NCBI RefSeq assembly: GCF_014204715.1 | Contig: NZ_JACHLY010000001.1 | Coordinates: 124,001-188,000 of the forward strand | DNA length: 64,000 bases | Direction: 5' to 3' | Source: Streptomonospora salina | Lineage (GTDB): Bacteria; Actinomycetota; Actinomycetes; Streptosporangiales; Streptosporangiaceae | Program-made: the position numbers and the translations under genes | The notes under the pieces: model-generated | Told to the model about the DNA's origin: nothing | The model's database searches: none | Seen by the model: only the letters and a program-made list of their open reading frames with translations | Shown here: one piece after another, positions 23,678 through 35,045 of the stretch | How positions within the stretch are numbered: the stretch's first letter is position 1 | Layout of the letters: each line of letters begins with the position of its first letter

Positions 23678-23974
23678 GGCTCCGGCGACCGCCCCGGTAC
23701 GGGAATCCGGCCCCGGTGGCGGTGCGTTGGAGCTGACGGCCGGGGAGGGCCGCGCGCGCCGCGGTACGCCGACGGCGGGGAGCGGCCTGCCGCCCGGCGT
23801 CGGCTCACCGGCCGATCCCGGTAAAGATTGTGTCAAGACCGCACGGGGAATGCAGGGGTGCGACCGGGCCGTGTGCTCGGCGTTGTGCGCCCGTGTCCTG
23901 TGGCTACTACCGTTCGGCGCGCCCCGGTCACCGGCGACCGGGCATTATCGCACGGTTGGTTCACCGATGTGCGG
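23678..23974. other. Gene-less upstream region of rbpA
   Basis: No gene is visible in the 400 bases between the oxidoreductase and rbpA. The stretch is likely promoter space. A separate AT-richer segment near 23820-23845 (TAAAGATTGTG) could hold a second, housekeeping promoter. Confidence 0.4.
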
Positions 23975-24000
23975 GGAATCTTGGCACGGACCGACGTGTT
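23975..24000 (+). promoter_or_regulatory. SigR-type promoter of rbpA
   Basis: GGAAT (23975-23979), exactly 18 bases, then GTT (23998-24000) matches the GGAAT-N18-GTT consensus of the thiol-stress ECF sigma factor SigR of Streptomyces. rbpA is an established SigR target in that genus. The transcript would have a leader of roughly 35 bases before the ATG. Confidence 0.72.
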
Positions 24001-24042
24001 AGACCCATGTATCCCGCAAGAGCGCCTGGAGGCACGCAACCG

Positions 24043-24426
24043 ATGGCCGAGCGAGCACTTCGCGGCACACGACTCGGGGCGACGAGCTACGAGAACGACC
24101 GCAACACCGACCTGGCACCGCGCCAAGAGGTCACCTACGACTGCCCTCGGGGTCATCGCTTCCCCATCACGTTCGCGACCGAAGCCGAGGTCCCCACGAA
24201 CTGGGAGTGCCGCTTCTGCGGCGAGACCGCGCTGATGGTCGACGGCAAGGAGTCGCAGGAGAAGAAGGCCAAGCCCGCGCGGACCCACTGGGACATGCTC
24301 CTGGAGCGCCGCAGCATGGAGGACCTCGAAGAGGTCCTCAACGAGCGCTTGGAGCTGCTCAGGTCCCGCCGCAGGGAAGAGCAGGAGCACATGGAGGCGA
24401 TCGCCGAAGAGCGGCGCAGCGCCTGA
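24043..24426 (+). CDS. rbpA: RNA polymerase-binding protein RbpA
   Basis: 127 residues. The family is unmistakable: MAERALRGTRLGATSYEN at the N-terminus, a zinc-ribbon-like core (CPRGHRFPITFATEAEVPTNWECRFCG), then the basic linker and C-terminal sigma-interaction domain (RTHWDMLLERRSMEDLEEVLNERL). RbpA binds group 1/2 sigma factors and RNA polymerase and stabilises the open promoter complex. The ATG at 24043 follows GGAGG. A SigR-type promoter motif lies about 45-70 bases upstream. Confidence 0.96.
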   Translation: MAERALRGTRLGATSYENDRNTDLAPRQEVTYDCPRGHRFPITFATEAEVPTNWECRFCGETALMVDGKESQEKKAKPARTHWDMLLERRSMEDLEEVLNERLELLRSRRREEQEHMEAIAEERRSA

Positions 24427-24452
24427 GCACCGGCAGGGGGCGCGCACGCGCG

Positions 24453-24484
24453 AGGGGCGGAGGCGGGAGGGCCTGACCGCCCCT
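24453..24484 (+). terminator. Hairpin after rbpA
   Basis: AGGGGCGG and CCGCCCCT form an 8-bp stem with a 16-base loop in the convergent gap between rbpA and the HAD phosphatase gene. Confidence 0.45.
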
Positions 24485-24518
24485 TCGCATGTGCGCGGAT
24501 CCCGCTCGTGCGGCGGGT

Positions 24519-25343
24519 TCAGGAACCCTGAGCCTGGTCGGCGGTCGTGTCCTCGCCGAAGGGGTCGCGGGTGTGGCCCACGAGGTCGGCCACCGAATTC
24601 AGGACCTTCGTCGGGCGGTAGGGGAAGAGCTCGGCCGTCTCGCGGCCGGAGATCCCCGACAGCACCAGCAGCGACTGCAGGCCCGCCTCCAGTCCGGAGC
24701 GCACGTCGGTGTCCATGCGGTCGCCGATCATGACGGTGCTCTCGGAGTGGGCGCCCAGCGCCCGCAGCGCCGAACGCATCATCAGCGGATTGGGCTTGCC
24801 CACGTAATACGGCGCTCGCCCGGTCGCGCGCTCGATCAGCGCCGCCACCGCGCCGGTGGCCGGCAGCGACCCTTCGCGACTGGGCCCCTTCTCGTCGGGG
24901 TTGGTCGCGATGAACCGCGCGCCGCTCTCCACCAACCGGATCGCGCGGGTGATCGCCTCGAAGCTGTAGGTGCGGGTCTCGCCCAGCACCACGTAGTCGG
25001 GGTCGCGGTCGGTGAGCACGTAGCCGATGCTGTGCAGCGCGGTGGTCAGGCCCGACTCCCCCACCACGTAGGCCGATCCGCCGGGCCGCTGCTCGCGCAG
25101 GAACCGCGCGGTGGCCAGAGCGGAGGTCCAGATGGATTCCTCGGGGATGTCCAGGCCGCTGCGCCGCAGGCGGGCCCGCAGGTCGCGCGGCGTGTAGATG
25201 GAGTTGTTCGTCAGGACCATGAAGCCGATTCCGTTCTCCCGCAATTCGGAGACGAACACGTCGGCGCCGGGGATGAGGTGCTCTTCGTGCACCAGGACCC
25301 CGTCCATGTCCATGAGGTAGTTCCACGGCTTGTCGTCGTTCAC
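24519..25343 (-). CDS. HAD-IIA family hydrolase (NagD-like)
   Basis: 274 residues. The HAD nucleophile motif MDMDGVL is near the N-terminus, the threonine motif is VLTNNS, and the C-terminal Mg-binding segment is [18 protein letters not shown]. The C2-type cap is that of the NagD/PGP subfamily, which dephosphorylates small phosphorylated metabolites. The GTG start has no ribosome site, but a TAGTGT hexamer (25356-25351) lies seven bases upstream, consistent with a leaderless mRNA. Substrate unassigned. Confidence 0.88.
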   Translation of the reverse strand: MNDDKPWNYLMDMDGVLVHEEHLIPGADVFVSELRENGIGFMVLTNNSIYTPRDLRARLRRSGLDIPEESIWTSALATARFLREQRPGGSAYVVGESGLTTALHSIGYVLTDRDPDYVVLGETRTYSFEAITRAIRLVESGARFIATNPDEKGPSREGSLPATGAVAALIERATGRAPYYVGKPNPLMMRSALRALGAHSESTVMIGDRMDTDVRSGLEAGLQSLLVLSGISGRETAELFPYRPTKVLNSVADLVGHTRDPFGEDTTADQAQGS

Positions 25344-25407
25344 GCCCGCAACACTACCGCCGGGGATCCGGTCCGGCCGGGCGGTGCCCGGCCCGGATCG
25401 GCCGGGA

Positions 25408-25902
25408 TCACTCGTCCTCGACGATGCGGCCCCGCACGACGCGGCCGCCGCCGGGGGCGCGGCCGTCCTTGCCTCCGGGCTCGGGCGGGATGCGGCCGCC
25501 CCGGGCGACGAACTCGGCCTCGGCGGCGTCGCGCATGCGGGTGACGCGGCGCTCGGCCCAGGCCGCGAACGCCCAGCGCAGCGCCGGTCGGGTGAAGGGC
25601 AGCGCCATCACGGCGCCGAAGGCGGCGGTGACGAACCCCGGGGTGAGCAGCAGGATGCCGCCCACCATCAGCATCAGCGTGTCCAGCAGCCCCGACTGCG
25701 GAGGCGAGCCGGTGCGCATGGCCTCGTTCGCCTCGCGGAAGGTCTTGGTTCCGGCGCTGCGCAGCACGACGACGCCCGCGGCGCTCAGCGCGAACAGCAG
25801 CGCGACGGTCCAGGCGACGCCGATCTGCTGGCCGACCATGATCATCAGCCAGATCTCCAGGAAAGGCAGCGCCATCAGCGCGATGACGATCAGCAGGGGC
25901 AT
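25408..25902 (-). CDS. fxsA: FxsA-family membrane protein
   Basis: 164 residues from ATG 25902 (GAGGATGG upstream; another ATG at 25911 is possible). The FxsA core is clear: N-terminal helix [20 protein letters not shown], two further hydrophobic segments, and the [22 protein letters not shown] motif, ending in a basic/Gly-rich tail. FxsA of E. coli alleviates exclusion of phage T7 by the F plasmid when overproduced; the normal role is unknown. It sits between the lnt gene and the HAD phosphatase. Confidence 0.85.
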   Translation of the reverse strand: MPLLIVIALMALPFLEIWLMIMVGQQIGVAWTVALLFALSAAGVVVLRSAGTKTFREANEAMRTGSPPQSGLLDTLMLMVGGILLLTPGFVTAAFGAVMALPFTRPALRWAFAAWAERRVTRMRDAAEAEFVARGGRIPPEPGGKDGRAPGGGRVVRGRIVEDE

Positions 25903-26035
25903 GGGCACCATCCTCGACTCGGCCGGTCTCCCTGACGGGTACAACGCCTGAACGGCCCTGAGCGTTCCCGCACCGGCCACAGCGGATCGGGATCCGCCCG
26001 GGGCGACCGATCCGGTCCTGTGCTCCCGCTCAGGC

Positions 26036-27703
26036 TCACTGCGCCGCCTCCGGCGGATCGGCCCCGCCCGCGCCGCCGGACCGCCCGCCCCGGGCGGGCT
26101 CGGCGCGTGCCCGGCGGAGGCCCCGCCCGGCCGCCGCCGCGAGCGCGCCCAGCGCCAGGGCGCACAGAGCGGCTTCGGGCAGCGCCCCCAGGCGGGTGGC
26201 CGGAGTCTGCCCGGTCATGGCGGGGATCTCGGCGACGTGCACCGCCGGCTCGGCCTCGGGCGAGCGGTAGTCGATCCGGCCCCCGGCGGTGACCACGGCG
26301 CTGATGCCGCTGGTGGAGGCCACCACGGCGGGGCGGCCGTGCTCGACCGCGCGCAGCCGGGTGATGGCCAACTGCTGATCGGATTGGCCGGTGAAGTTGT
26401 AGTTGGCGTTGTTCGTGGGGACCGCGATGATCTGGCCGCCCGCGGCCACCGCTTCGCGGACCGGCCGGTCGAAGGCCACGTCGAAGCAGATCGCGGTGGC
26501 CAGCGCCGTACCGCCCATGTCCAGCGCGCCGGGCTCGGTTCCGGGGACCGCGTCGCTGCCGACCTGGTCCAGCCGCTCGACGAAGCGGGTGAAGAAGTCC
26601 CGGTAGGGGACGTACTCGCCGAAGGGCACGAGGTAGCGCTTGGTGTAGTGGTCGACCGGCCCCGCACCGGGCTCCCACACCACGCTGCGCACCTCGCGCT
26701 CGGTGCCGTCAGCGCTGTAGCGGGTGATCCCGAACAGCAGGGGGGCGCCGATGTCGCGGGCGGCAGCGTCGATCATGTCGGCGGCGGCCGGGTCGGCGTA
26801 GGCGTCGATGTCGCTGGCGTTCTCCGGCAGCACCACGAGGTCGGGCCGGGGCGCCTCGCCGGCCTCGACGCGCTCGGCCAGCCGGTGCACGCCGTCGACG
26901 TGGTTGCCCAGCACCTCCATGCGCTCGCCCAGGACGCTCATCTGCCCCACGCCCGGCACGTTGCCCTGGACGAGGGCGACGGTGGCGGTGTGGTCGACGG
27001 CGGGCGCGGTGGCGGCGGGCAGGACCGCGCCGGCTCCGGTGAGCGCGACGGCGCCCGCGAGCAGGCCGGCGGCGGCCGGCGCCCGGCGCGCCCGGCGCGG
27101 CCGGCGGGCCAGGCGCAGCGCCGCCGCCAGCAGCAGGGCGCCTACCAGCGCCACGGCGAACGTGGTCAGCGGCGACGATCCCGCGGCCGCATAGCCGGTG
27201 AAGGGGGTGTCGGGCTGGGCGAAGGCGAGCTTGCCCCAGGGGAATCCGCCGAGCGGGAACCGGGCGCGCACGGCTTCCTGCAGCACCCACAGCGCCGCGG
27301 TCCACACCGGCCATCCCGGCAGCCGTACGACCAGGGCCAGGCCCGCGGCCATCGGGGCGAAGTAGACGGCCTCGGCGGCGGCGATCAGCAGCCATACGTC
27401 CGTGCCGAGGACGTCCTGCCAGCGCAGCAGGGGAACCATCAGCGCCGCGCCGCAGACCGCGCCCAGCCACGCCGCGCGGCGCGCGCGGGCGCCCATGACG
27501 GCAAGAGTGAGCAGGGCGGCGCCGACCGGTCCGAGCCACCAGAGGCCGTACGGGGGCAGGGAGAGAAGTTGGCACAGCCCCGCCGCCGCGGCCGCGAGGG
27601 CGCGCGGGGCGGGGCCGGTCAGCGAGCTTCGAGGGGGTTGCCGGACCGCCGGAGCGGCGGCCTGCGCGTTGTCGCCCGTGTCCTGGGCGTCGTCGGTAAC
27701 CAC
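26036..27703 (-). CDS. lnt: Apolipoprotein N-acyltransferase
   Basis: 555 residues. Six to eight N-terminal membrane helices are followed by a nitrilase-like domain (about 240-490) with the triad visible as Glu in VVLPENASD, Lys in [19 protein letters not shown] and Cys in [11 protein letters not shown]. It adds the third acyl chain to the N-terminal cysteine of lipoproteins. The lipoproteins encoded here (the sugar-binding protein and the FKBP protein) are plausible substrates. It starts at GTG and is divergent from the MsiK-like ATPase gene. Confidence 0.93.
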   Translation of the reverse strand: MVTDDAQDTGDNAQAAAPAVRQPPRSSLTGPAPRALAAAAAGLCQLLSLPPYGLWWLGPVGAALLTLAVMGARARRAAWLGAVCGAALMVPLLRWQDVLGTDVWLLIAAAEAVYFAPMAAGLALVVRLPGWPVWTAALWVLQEAVRARFPLGGFPWGKLAFAQPDTPFTGYAAAGSSPLTTFAVALVGALLLAAALRLARRPRRARRAPAAAGLLAGAVALTGAGAVLPAATAPAVDHTATVALVQGNVPGVGQMSVLGERMEVLGNHVDGVHRLAERVEAGEAPRPDLVVLPENASDIDAYADPAAADMIDAAARDIGAPLLFGITRYSADGTEREVRSVVWEPGAGPVDHYTKRYLVPFGEYVPYRDFFTRFVERLDQVGSDAVPGTEPGALDMGGTALATAICFDVAFDRPVREAVAAGGQIIAVPTNNANYNFTGQSDQQLAITRLRAVEHGRPAVVASTSGISAVVTAGGRIDYRSPEAEPAVHVAEIPAMTGQTPATRLGALPEAALCALALGALAAAAGRGLRRARAEPARGGRSGGAGGADPPEAAQ

Positions 27704-28491
27704 GCCGGGCTCGCTTTCACCAAAGTTGGGGGGACGCGGAAAAGGCCCGAAAGCACCCTTCGGACCGGATCCGTCTCGTCGGCGGCGAGCGCGGAGACCG
27801 TTGTCTACTGGATGTTCGGGCCTTCTCCGGGTCCAACCCCCCGCCCGGCCGCGGAACCCCGGTCCTTATCAGGCCGGCGAACGCACCTGGTGCGTGGTGC
27901 GACGCCGGGCAAGACAACGACCGGACCGCTCGACCGGTCCGTCCAGTGCTGGACTGGTCCGTAGATTACCCAGACTCGCAGCCGTACGCCGCAACGCTTC
28001 GCCGACGTGTCGGGGAGAGGAATCCCGCCCGCTCACGCACGCGGAGCCTGCGAGACGACCGGATCCGGGCAACCGTCGCCAGGCTAACGCACCCGGGGAC
28101 CGCACGCCAGTCTGCCCACTCGGCGGCGGGCGCACCTAAACCCCCTCTATACAGCGCCGTGCGCTGCACCGACACACGGATCGCCGCGGTTTCGGGGACG
28201 CTCGGCACCCCGCGCGCGCCGGAGCGTGCGCGCACGGCGATACGGGATCCGCAAGCGCGGAGCCGGACGCCGGCGCGCGGCCCACCGCCCCGCCGCGCCG
28301 TGGCCCGCGCCACACGCGCGACGCTCGTCTCACATCGTGAACGCAATCGGATCGAAATCGCGCGAACTATCGACAGATCGGCGCCATTGATGTTCAGTAT
28401 TGGTCAACACATCGATATAGAGCGATCACCACAGCGGACAAGCCCGATCCCGCGAGCCGGGGCGGGCCACGGACACGGGAGCTGTTACCCC
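27704..28491. promoter_or_regulatory. 788-bp divergent control region of lnt and the MsiK-like gene
   Basis: No gene is supported here. A perfect inverted repeat GTCCAG-TG-CTGGAC lies at 27941-27954, flanked by GGTCC on both sides. The segment 28320-28430 is markedly more AT-rich than the rest of the window (TTGATGTTCAGTATTGGTC, GATATAGAGCG) and probably holds the promoter of the ATPase gene. I could not settle on one -35/-10 pair. Confidence 0.4.
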
Positions 28492-29709
<1,218 letters not shown>

Positions 29710-29749
29710 TCGCGACACCCTTCCCCGGCCGCAGCGGGCCCTCCCCTCC

Positions 29750-29832
29750 CCGGCCGCCGCGCTCGCCCGCGGCGGCCGGCCCGGTCCGCGGCATCCGACG
29801 GGCTCCGGGCGCACCGCCCCGGGGCCCGTCGG
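29750..29832. terminator. Two strong hairpins between convergent ABC units
   Basis: A 12-bp stem with a 6-base loop spans 29750-29779 (inner arms GGCCGCCGCG and CGCGGCGGCC). A second structure, with 9-bp outer arms CCGACGGGC (29795-29803) and GCCCGTCGG (29824-29832), follows. Both are GC-only hairpins without U-tracts and would stop transcription from either side. Confidence 0.75.
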
Positions 29833-29955
29833 CGGTTCGGGTCCGACGCCGGACGCCGCGACGCTCACCGCGCGAGCCGCACCCCTCCGCGGCCTCCGGG
29901 GCGGCCGCGACCGGACGGTTGGCCCGGAGGAGCCCGCACGGTCGGCGGTACGCCG

Positions 29956-30885
29956 CTATTTCACCGCTCCGGCCATCACGCCCTGCACGAAGTACCGCTG
30001 GAAGGCGAAGAACACCAGCAGCGGCACGATCATCGACAGGAACGCGCCCGATGCGATCACGTCGATGTTGGCCCCGAACTGGCGCATCTCCGACTGCAGG
30101 GCCACGGTCATGGGCCGGCTGGTCTCCGCGGCGAAGACCAGTGCGACCAGCAGGTCGTTCCACACCCACAGGAACTGGAAGATGCCCAGCGAGGCGATCG
30201 CGGGACCGCCCAGCGGCAGGATCACCCGGCGGAAGACGGTCGGTTCCGTGCCGCCGTCCATGCGCGCCGCCTCCAGCAGGTCCCGCGGAATGGACGCGAA
30301 GAAGTTGCGCAGCAGGAAGATCCCGAAGGGCAGCCCGAATCCCACGTGGAACAGCACCACGGCCGGGATCGACCCGTACAGCGGCGTGCCGCCGTACAGG
30401 CGGGAGATGGGCACCAGCGCCACCTGGATCGGCACCACCAGCAGCCCCACCACGCCCAGAAACAGCCAGTCGCGGCCGGGGAACTCCAGCCAGGCGAAAG
30501 CGTAGGCGGCCAGAGCGGCCACGACCACGATGATCAGTGTGGAGGGCACCGTGATCAGTACCGTATTGGCGAAGGACGCGACGAAGTCGGGGTTGTCCAG
30601 CAGGTTCGCGTAGTTGCGCAGAGTGATCCGGGCGGGCTCGGTGAACACGGTCCACCACCCCGACGCGGCGTTGTCCGCCGACGAGCGCAGGCTGGAGAAC
30701 AGCAGGCCCAGGGTCGGCACCATCCAGAACAGCGCGATGAGGATCAGCAGCACCTGCACCAGCCCCGACCCGGCGCGCGCCACCAGGCGCGCGGCCGGCG
30801 AGCGGTGCGGCGCGCCCTCGCCGCCCGGTCCTGGAGGTGCGGCGCCCTCCTGGGCCGATGCGGCCGGTTCGGCGTGTGCGCTCAT
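29956..30885 (-). CDS. Sugar ABC transporter permease (MalG-type)
   Basis: 309 residues with six hydrophobic helices. The permease EAA loop is visible (LLEAARMDGGTEPTVFRRVILPLGGP), as is the SLGIFQFLWVWNDLLVALVF motif typical of MalG-type subunits. It forms the heterodimeric channel with the preceding MalF-type permease. The ATG (30885) overlaps the stop of that gene by four bases (ATGA), so the two are coupled. Last gene of the operon; terminator hairpins lie downstream. Confidence 0.9.
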   Translation of the reverse strand: MSAHAEPAASAQEGAAPPGPGGEGAPHRSPAARLVARAGSGLVQVLLILIALFWMVPTLGLLFSSLRSSADNAASGWWTVFTEPARITLRNYANLLDNPDFVASFANTVLITVPSTLIIVVVAALAAYAFAWLEFPGRDWLFLGVVGLLVVPIQVALVPISRLYGGTPLYGSIPAVVLFHVGFGLPFGIFLLRNFFASIPRDLLEAARMDGGTEPTVFRRVILPLGGPAIASLGIFQFLWVWNDLLVALVFAAETSRPMTVALQSEMRQFGANIDVIASGAFLSMIVPLLVFFAFQRYFVQGVMAGAVK

Positions 30886-32228
30886 CGCTCCTCCCGGCGG
30901 AACCGTCGGATCTGGAAGACCATCGCGGGCACGACCAGGATCAGCAGGAACACCGCGAGCGCGCTGCCCAGCCCCTGGTCGCTGGCGCCGAAGGAGACCT
31001 GCCACATCTCCAGTGCCAACACGTTGGCGTCGGCGCGCACCGATCCCGGCGCGATCACGAACACGAGGTCGAAGATCTTCAGAACGTAGATCATCAGGGT
31101 CACGAAGACCACCATGAGCACCGGGGACAGCAGGGGCACGGTGACCCGCCTGAACACCTGCCACTCGGTCGCCCCGTCGACGCGGGCGGCCTCCAGCGAC
31201 TCGCGCGGGATGGCCGAGAGCCCGGCGGCGATCAGCACCATGGCGAACCCCGCCCACACCCACAGATAGGCGGCGATGATGGCGGGTGTGATCAGCGTGG
31301 GGCCCAGCCACGTCACCCCGTTGTAGGGATCGGAGAAGTTGGAACCCGACAGCCGCAGCGTGTACCGGCCGTCCTCCAGCCCGGTCAGAGCGAACGTGCC
31401 GTCGGCGCCGGTGGCGGTGGCCGCCACCGCGTCGCCGTCGCGCACCGCCTCCACACGCAGCGCGGGAAGCCCGGTCTCGCCGGGGTCGACGGCTCCCTCC
31501 CGCCCGCCGCCTCCGCGGGTGAAATCCATCCACACCGTCCCGGCGACCTCGCCCCGGCCCGCCCGGGGCTCGACCGCGTCCTGGGCGTCTGCGGGCAGGT
31601 TGTCGGCTGAGACGCCCACCAGCGGAAGGGCCACCGCGTCCCCGGGGGCGACGGGGTCGGCGAGCCGGTAGCCGCCGCCCGGCGCCTCCTCCAGCGGCGC
31701 ACCGTCGCGCGGACCGGCGCCGGGATAGGCACCGGTGGGGGCGATCGTGTCCTGGACGGTGGTGATGGCCGCGTTGGCCAGGCCGCGGTCGGGGTCCTGC
31801 TCGTAGACGATCCGGAAGATCACACCGGAGGCGAGGAAGGAGATCGCCATCGGCATGAACACCACGATCCTGAAGGCGGTGGCCCAGCGGATGCGCTCGG
31901 TCAGCACGGCGAAGATCAGCCCGGCCGCGGTCACCACGGCCGGCGCCACCGCGATCCAGATCACGTTGTTGCGCAACGCGGTGAAAGTGTCGGCCCGGGT
32001 GAACATCCGGACGTAGTTGTCCAGCCCGACGAACTCCGCACCCGCGGCGTCCCACAGGCTGCGGTAGACGGAGAACAGGATCGGGTAGACCACGTAGACG
32101 CCCAGGAACAGCAGGGCGGGCAGCAGGAAGAACAGCGCCAGCCACGGCGGCGGGCCCAGACGGCCCCGCCCGGCCCCGGGACCGCCGGCCTGCTCGTCCT
32201 CACGGGCGGGGGCCTCCTCCGCGGTCAC
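30882..32228 (-). CDS. Sugar ABC transporter permease (MalF-type) with extracellular insert
   Basis: 448 residues, about 130 longer than most MalF-type permeases. The helices and EAA loop (SLEAARVDGATEWQVFRRVTVPLLSP) are normal. Between the third and fourth helices (about residues 145-280) there is a large extracellular insertion whose second half (PALRVEAVRDGDAV, DGTFALTGLEDGRYTLRL) looks like a CnaB/carboxypeptidase-regulatory-like beta sandwich. E. coli MalF also has an extracellular domain at its P2 loop that contacts the binding protein; this insert may act alike. Coupled to the MalG-type gene by a 4-bp overlap. Confidence 0.87.
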   Translation of the reverse strand: MTAEEAPAREDEQAGGPGAGRGRLGPPPWLALFFLLPALLFLGVYVVYPILFSVYRSLWDAAGAEFVGLDNYVRMFTRADTFTALRNNVIWIAVAPAVVTAAGLIFAVLTERIRWATAFRIVVFMPMAISFLASGVIFRIVYEQDPDRGLANAAITTVQDTIAPTGAYPGAGPRDGAPLEEAPGGGYRLADPVAPGDAVALPLVGVSADNLPADAQDAVEPRAGRGEVAGTVWMDFTRGGGGREGAVDPGETGLPALRVEAVRDGDAVAATATGADGTFALTGLEDGRYTLRLSGSNFSDPYNGVTWLGPTLITPAIIAAYLWVWAGFAMVLIAAGLSAIPRESLEAARVDGATEWQVFRRVTVPLLSPVLMVVFVTLMIYVLKIFDLVFVIAPGSVRADANVLALEMWQVSFGASDQGLGSALAVFLLILVVPAMVFQIRRFRREER

Positions 32229-32262
32229 CGCATCCGCCCGCCTTCCGCGTCCCCGCGGCGCA

Positions 32263-32287
32263 GCGGCGCCGCCGGAGCCGGCGCCGC
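32263..32287 (-). terminator. Intra-operon hairpin
   Basis: GCGGCGCCG and CGGCGCCGC form a 9-bp stem with a 7-base loop between the binding-protein gene and the permease genes. Such hairpins often raise binding-protein mRNA over permease mRNA by attenuation or 3'-end protection. Confidence 0.55.
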
Positions 32288-32312
32288 CCTCGTCACCGTC
32301 GCCATGTCGGCG

Positions 32313-33612
32313 CTACTCCGCGTTCGCGGCGGCCCGCTCCAGCCGCTGCGCCGCGGCCCCGGGGTCGGAAGGATCGCGCAGGAAGTCCTGCAGCACGGCC
32401 CACATCCCCTTGCCCTCGGTCGCGCCGAACCGGCTGGGCACCTGGTCGGAGAGGTCGTAGCGGACGTCGTCGCCGGACTCCAGGATGGTCTGGGCCAGCT
32501 CCTGGGTGAACTCGTCGGGGTAGGCGCCGGCCTCGACCCCGGAGTTCGCGGAAAGGTAGCCGCCCAACCCCGCCCAGTCGGTCTGGGCCTTCGACGACGC
32601 CAGGTAGGCCACGAGCCGCTGCACGCCCTCGGACTCGCTCATGGCCACGGCGATGTCGCCGCCGACCACGACCGGTGCCCGCTCGCCCACGGCCGGGAAC
32701 GGGAAGGCCCGGGCGGTCTCGCCGACCGTGGCGCCGGCCTCCTGGGCGCTGGCGGCGACGAAGTCGGCCTCATAGACCATGGCTGCCTGCTCCTGGCCGT
32801 AGACCTGCGAGACGCAGGTGGGGAAGTCGGTCTGCACGGCGCCCCGCGTGCCGCCGGCCATCCAGTCGCTTTCGCTCCACACGTCCGACAGGGTCCGCAG
32901 GGCCTGCACGACGCTGTCGTCGGTCCAGGGGATCTCGCGGTCGGCGAGCCGGTCGTACTTCTGCGGTCCGGCCTGGGCGAGATAGACGTTCTCGAACCAG
33001 TCGGTCAGCGTCCACCCGGAGGCTCCGCACATGGCGAAGGGGGTGATTCCGGCGTCGGACAGCGTGGGCGCGGTGGTTCCGGTCATGGCGTCCCAGGTCT
33101 CGGGCGGATTGACGCCCGCCTGGTCGAAGGCCTCGGGCCGATACCAGACGACGGACTTGTGCGCCGCCTTGAGCAGCACGCCATAGGAGTCGCCCCCGAC
33201 CGAGCCCAGGTCCTGCCAGTAGTCGGTGTAGTCCTCCTCCAGGCGTGCGGCCGCGTCGCCGGACAGCGGCACCAGCGCGTCCTGCGCGGCGTACTCCGCA
33301 AGCAGGCCGGGTTGGGGGAGCACGGCCACATCCGGCGGCTCGCCCGCCTCGATCTTGGGACCGAGGTAGGCGCCGGTGTCCTCCCCGGTGGACTCGTAGG
33401 TGACGGTGGCGCCGGTCTCCTCCTCGAAACCGGACAGCACCTCGGTGAAGTTGTCCTCCTCTACGCCGGTCCATTTGGCCGCCACCAGCAGCTCCACGCC
33501 GGCGAGGCCCCCGGAGCCGCCGGAGGGCGCCGATCCCGGGCTGCAGGCGGTGGCGGCGACCAGGGCCGCGGCCGCCGATACGGCCACCGCTGCGCGTCCG
33601 GACCGCAGGTGC

Positions 33613-33620
<8 letters not shown>
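32313..33620 (-). CDS. Sugar ABC transporter substrate-binding lipoprotein
   Basis: 435 residues. A lipoprotein signal peptide (SGRAAVAVSAAAALVAATAC, lipid cysteine about residue 26) is followed by the extracellular solute-binding family 1 fold (LVAAKWTGVEEDNFTEVLSGF, GEPPDVAVLPQPGLL). The best guess is an oligosaccharide or glucoside importer; specificity is not readable. The start overlaps the end of the ATPase gene by 8 bp, and the two permeases follow after a hairpin. Confidence 0.88.
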
Positions 33621-34845
<1,225 letters not shown>

Positions 34846-34917
34846 TCGCGCCTCCGACGCCGTTCGCCATTCGGATAGGCAGCGGCCGACCCCGGCCGCG
34901 TCAGGCGGGCTGCGTCA

Positions 34918-34936
34918 CACGGGCTCGTGACCCGTG
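34918..34936. promoter_or_regulatory. Inverted repeat upstream of the sugar ABC operon
   Basis: CACGGG (34918-34923) and CCCGTG (34931-34936) form a 6-bp inverted repeat with a 7-base spacer about 75 bp upstream of the ATPase start, in the leftward promoter region. It is a candidate operator for an unlinked regulator. Confidence 0.4.
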
Positions 34937-35045
34937 CCACACCAGCGCTCGCACTCTTGTACCAGCCGACGCCGCGATGTGCACAGCCCCCGCCACAGCG
35001 GTGTTACCGATTCTTGACCGCCTCCCGGCAGCCGGCGGCCGGCGG

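Noticed and set aside
23846-23872. Second GGAAT motif upstream of rbpA
   Set aside because: GTT does not follow at 18 or 19 bases, so it does not fit the SigR consensus.
27946-28491. N-terminal extension of the MsiK-like ATPase
   Set aside because: The extra 182 residues are Arg/Thr-rich without homology, and the family begins at the ATG at 28492.
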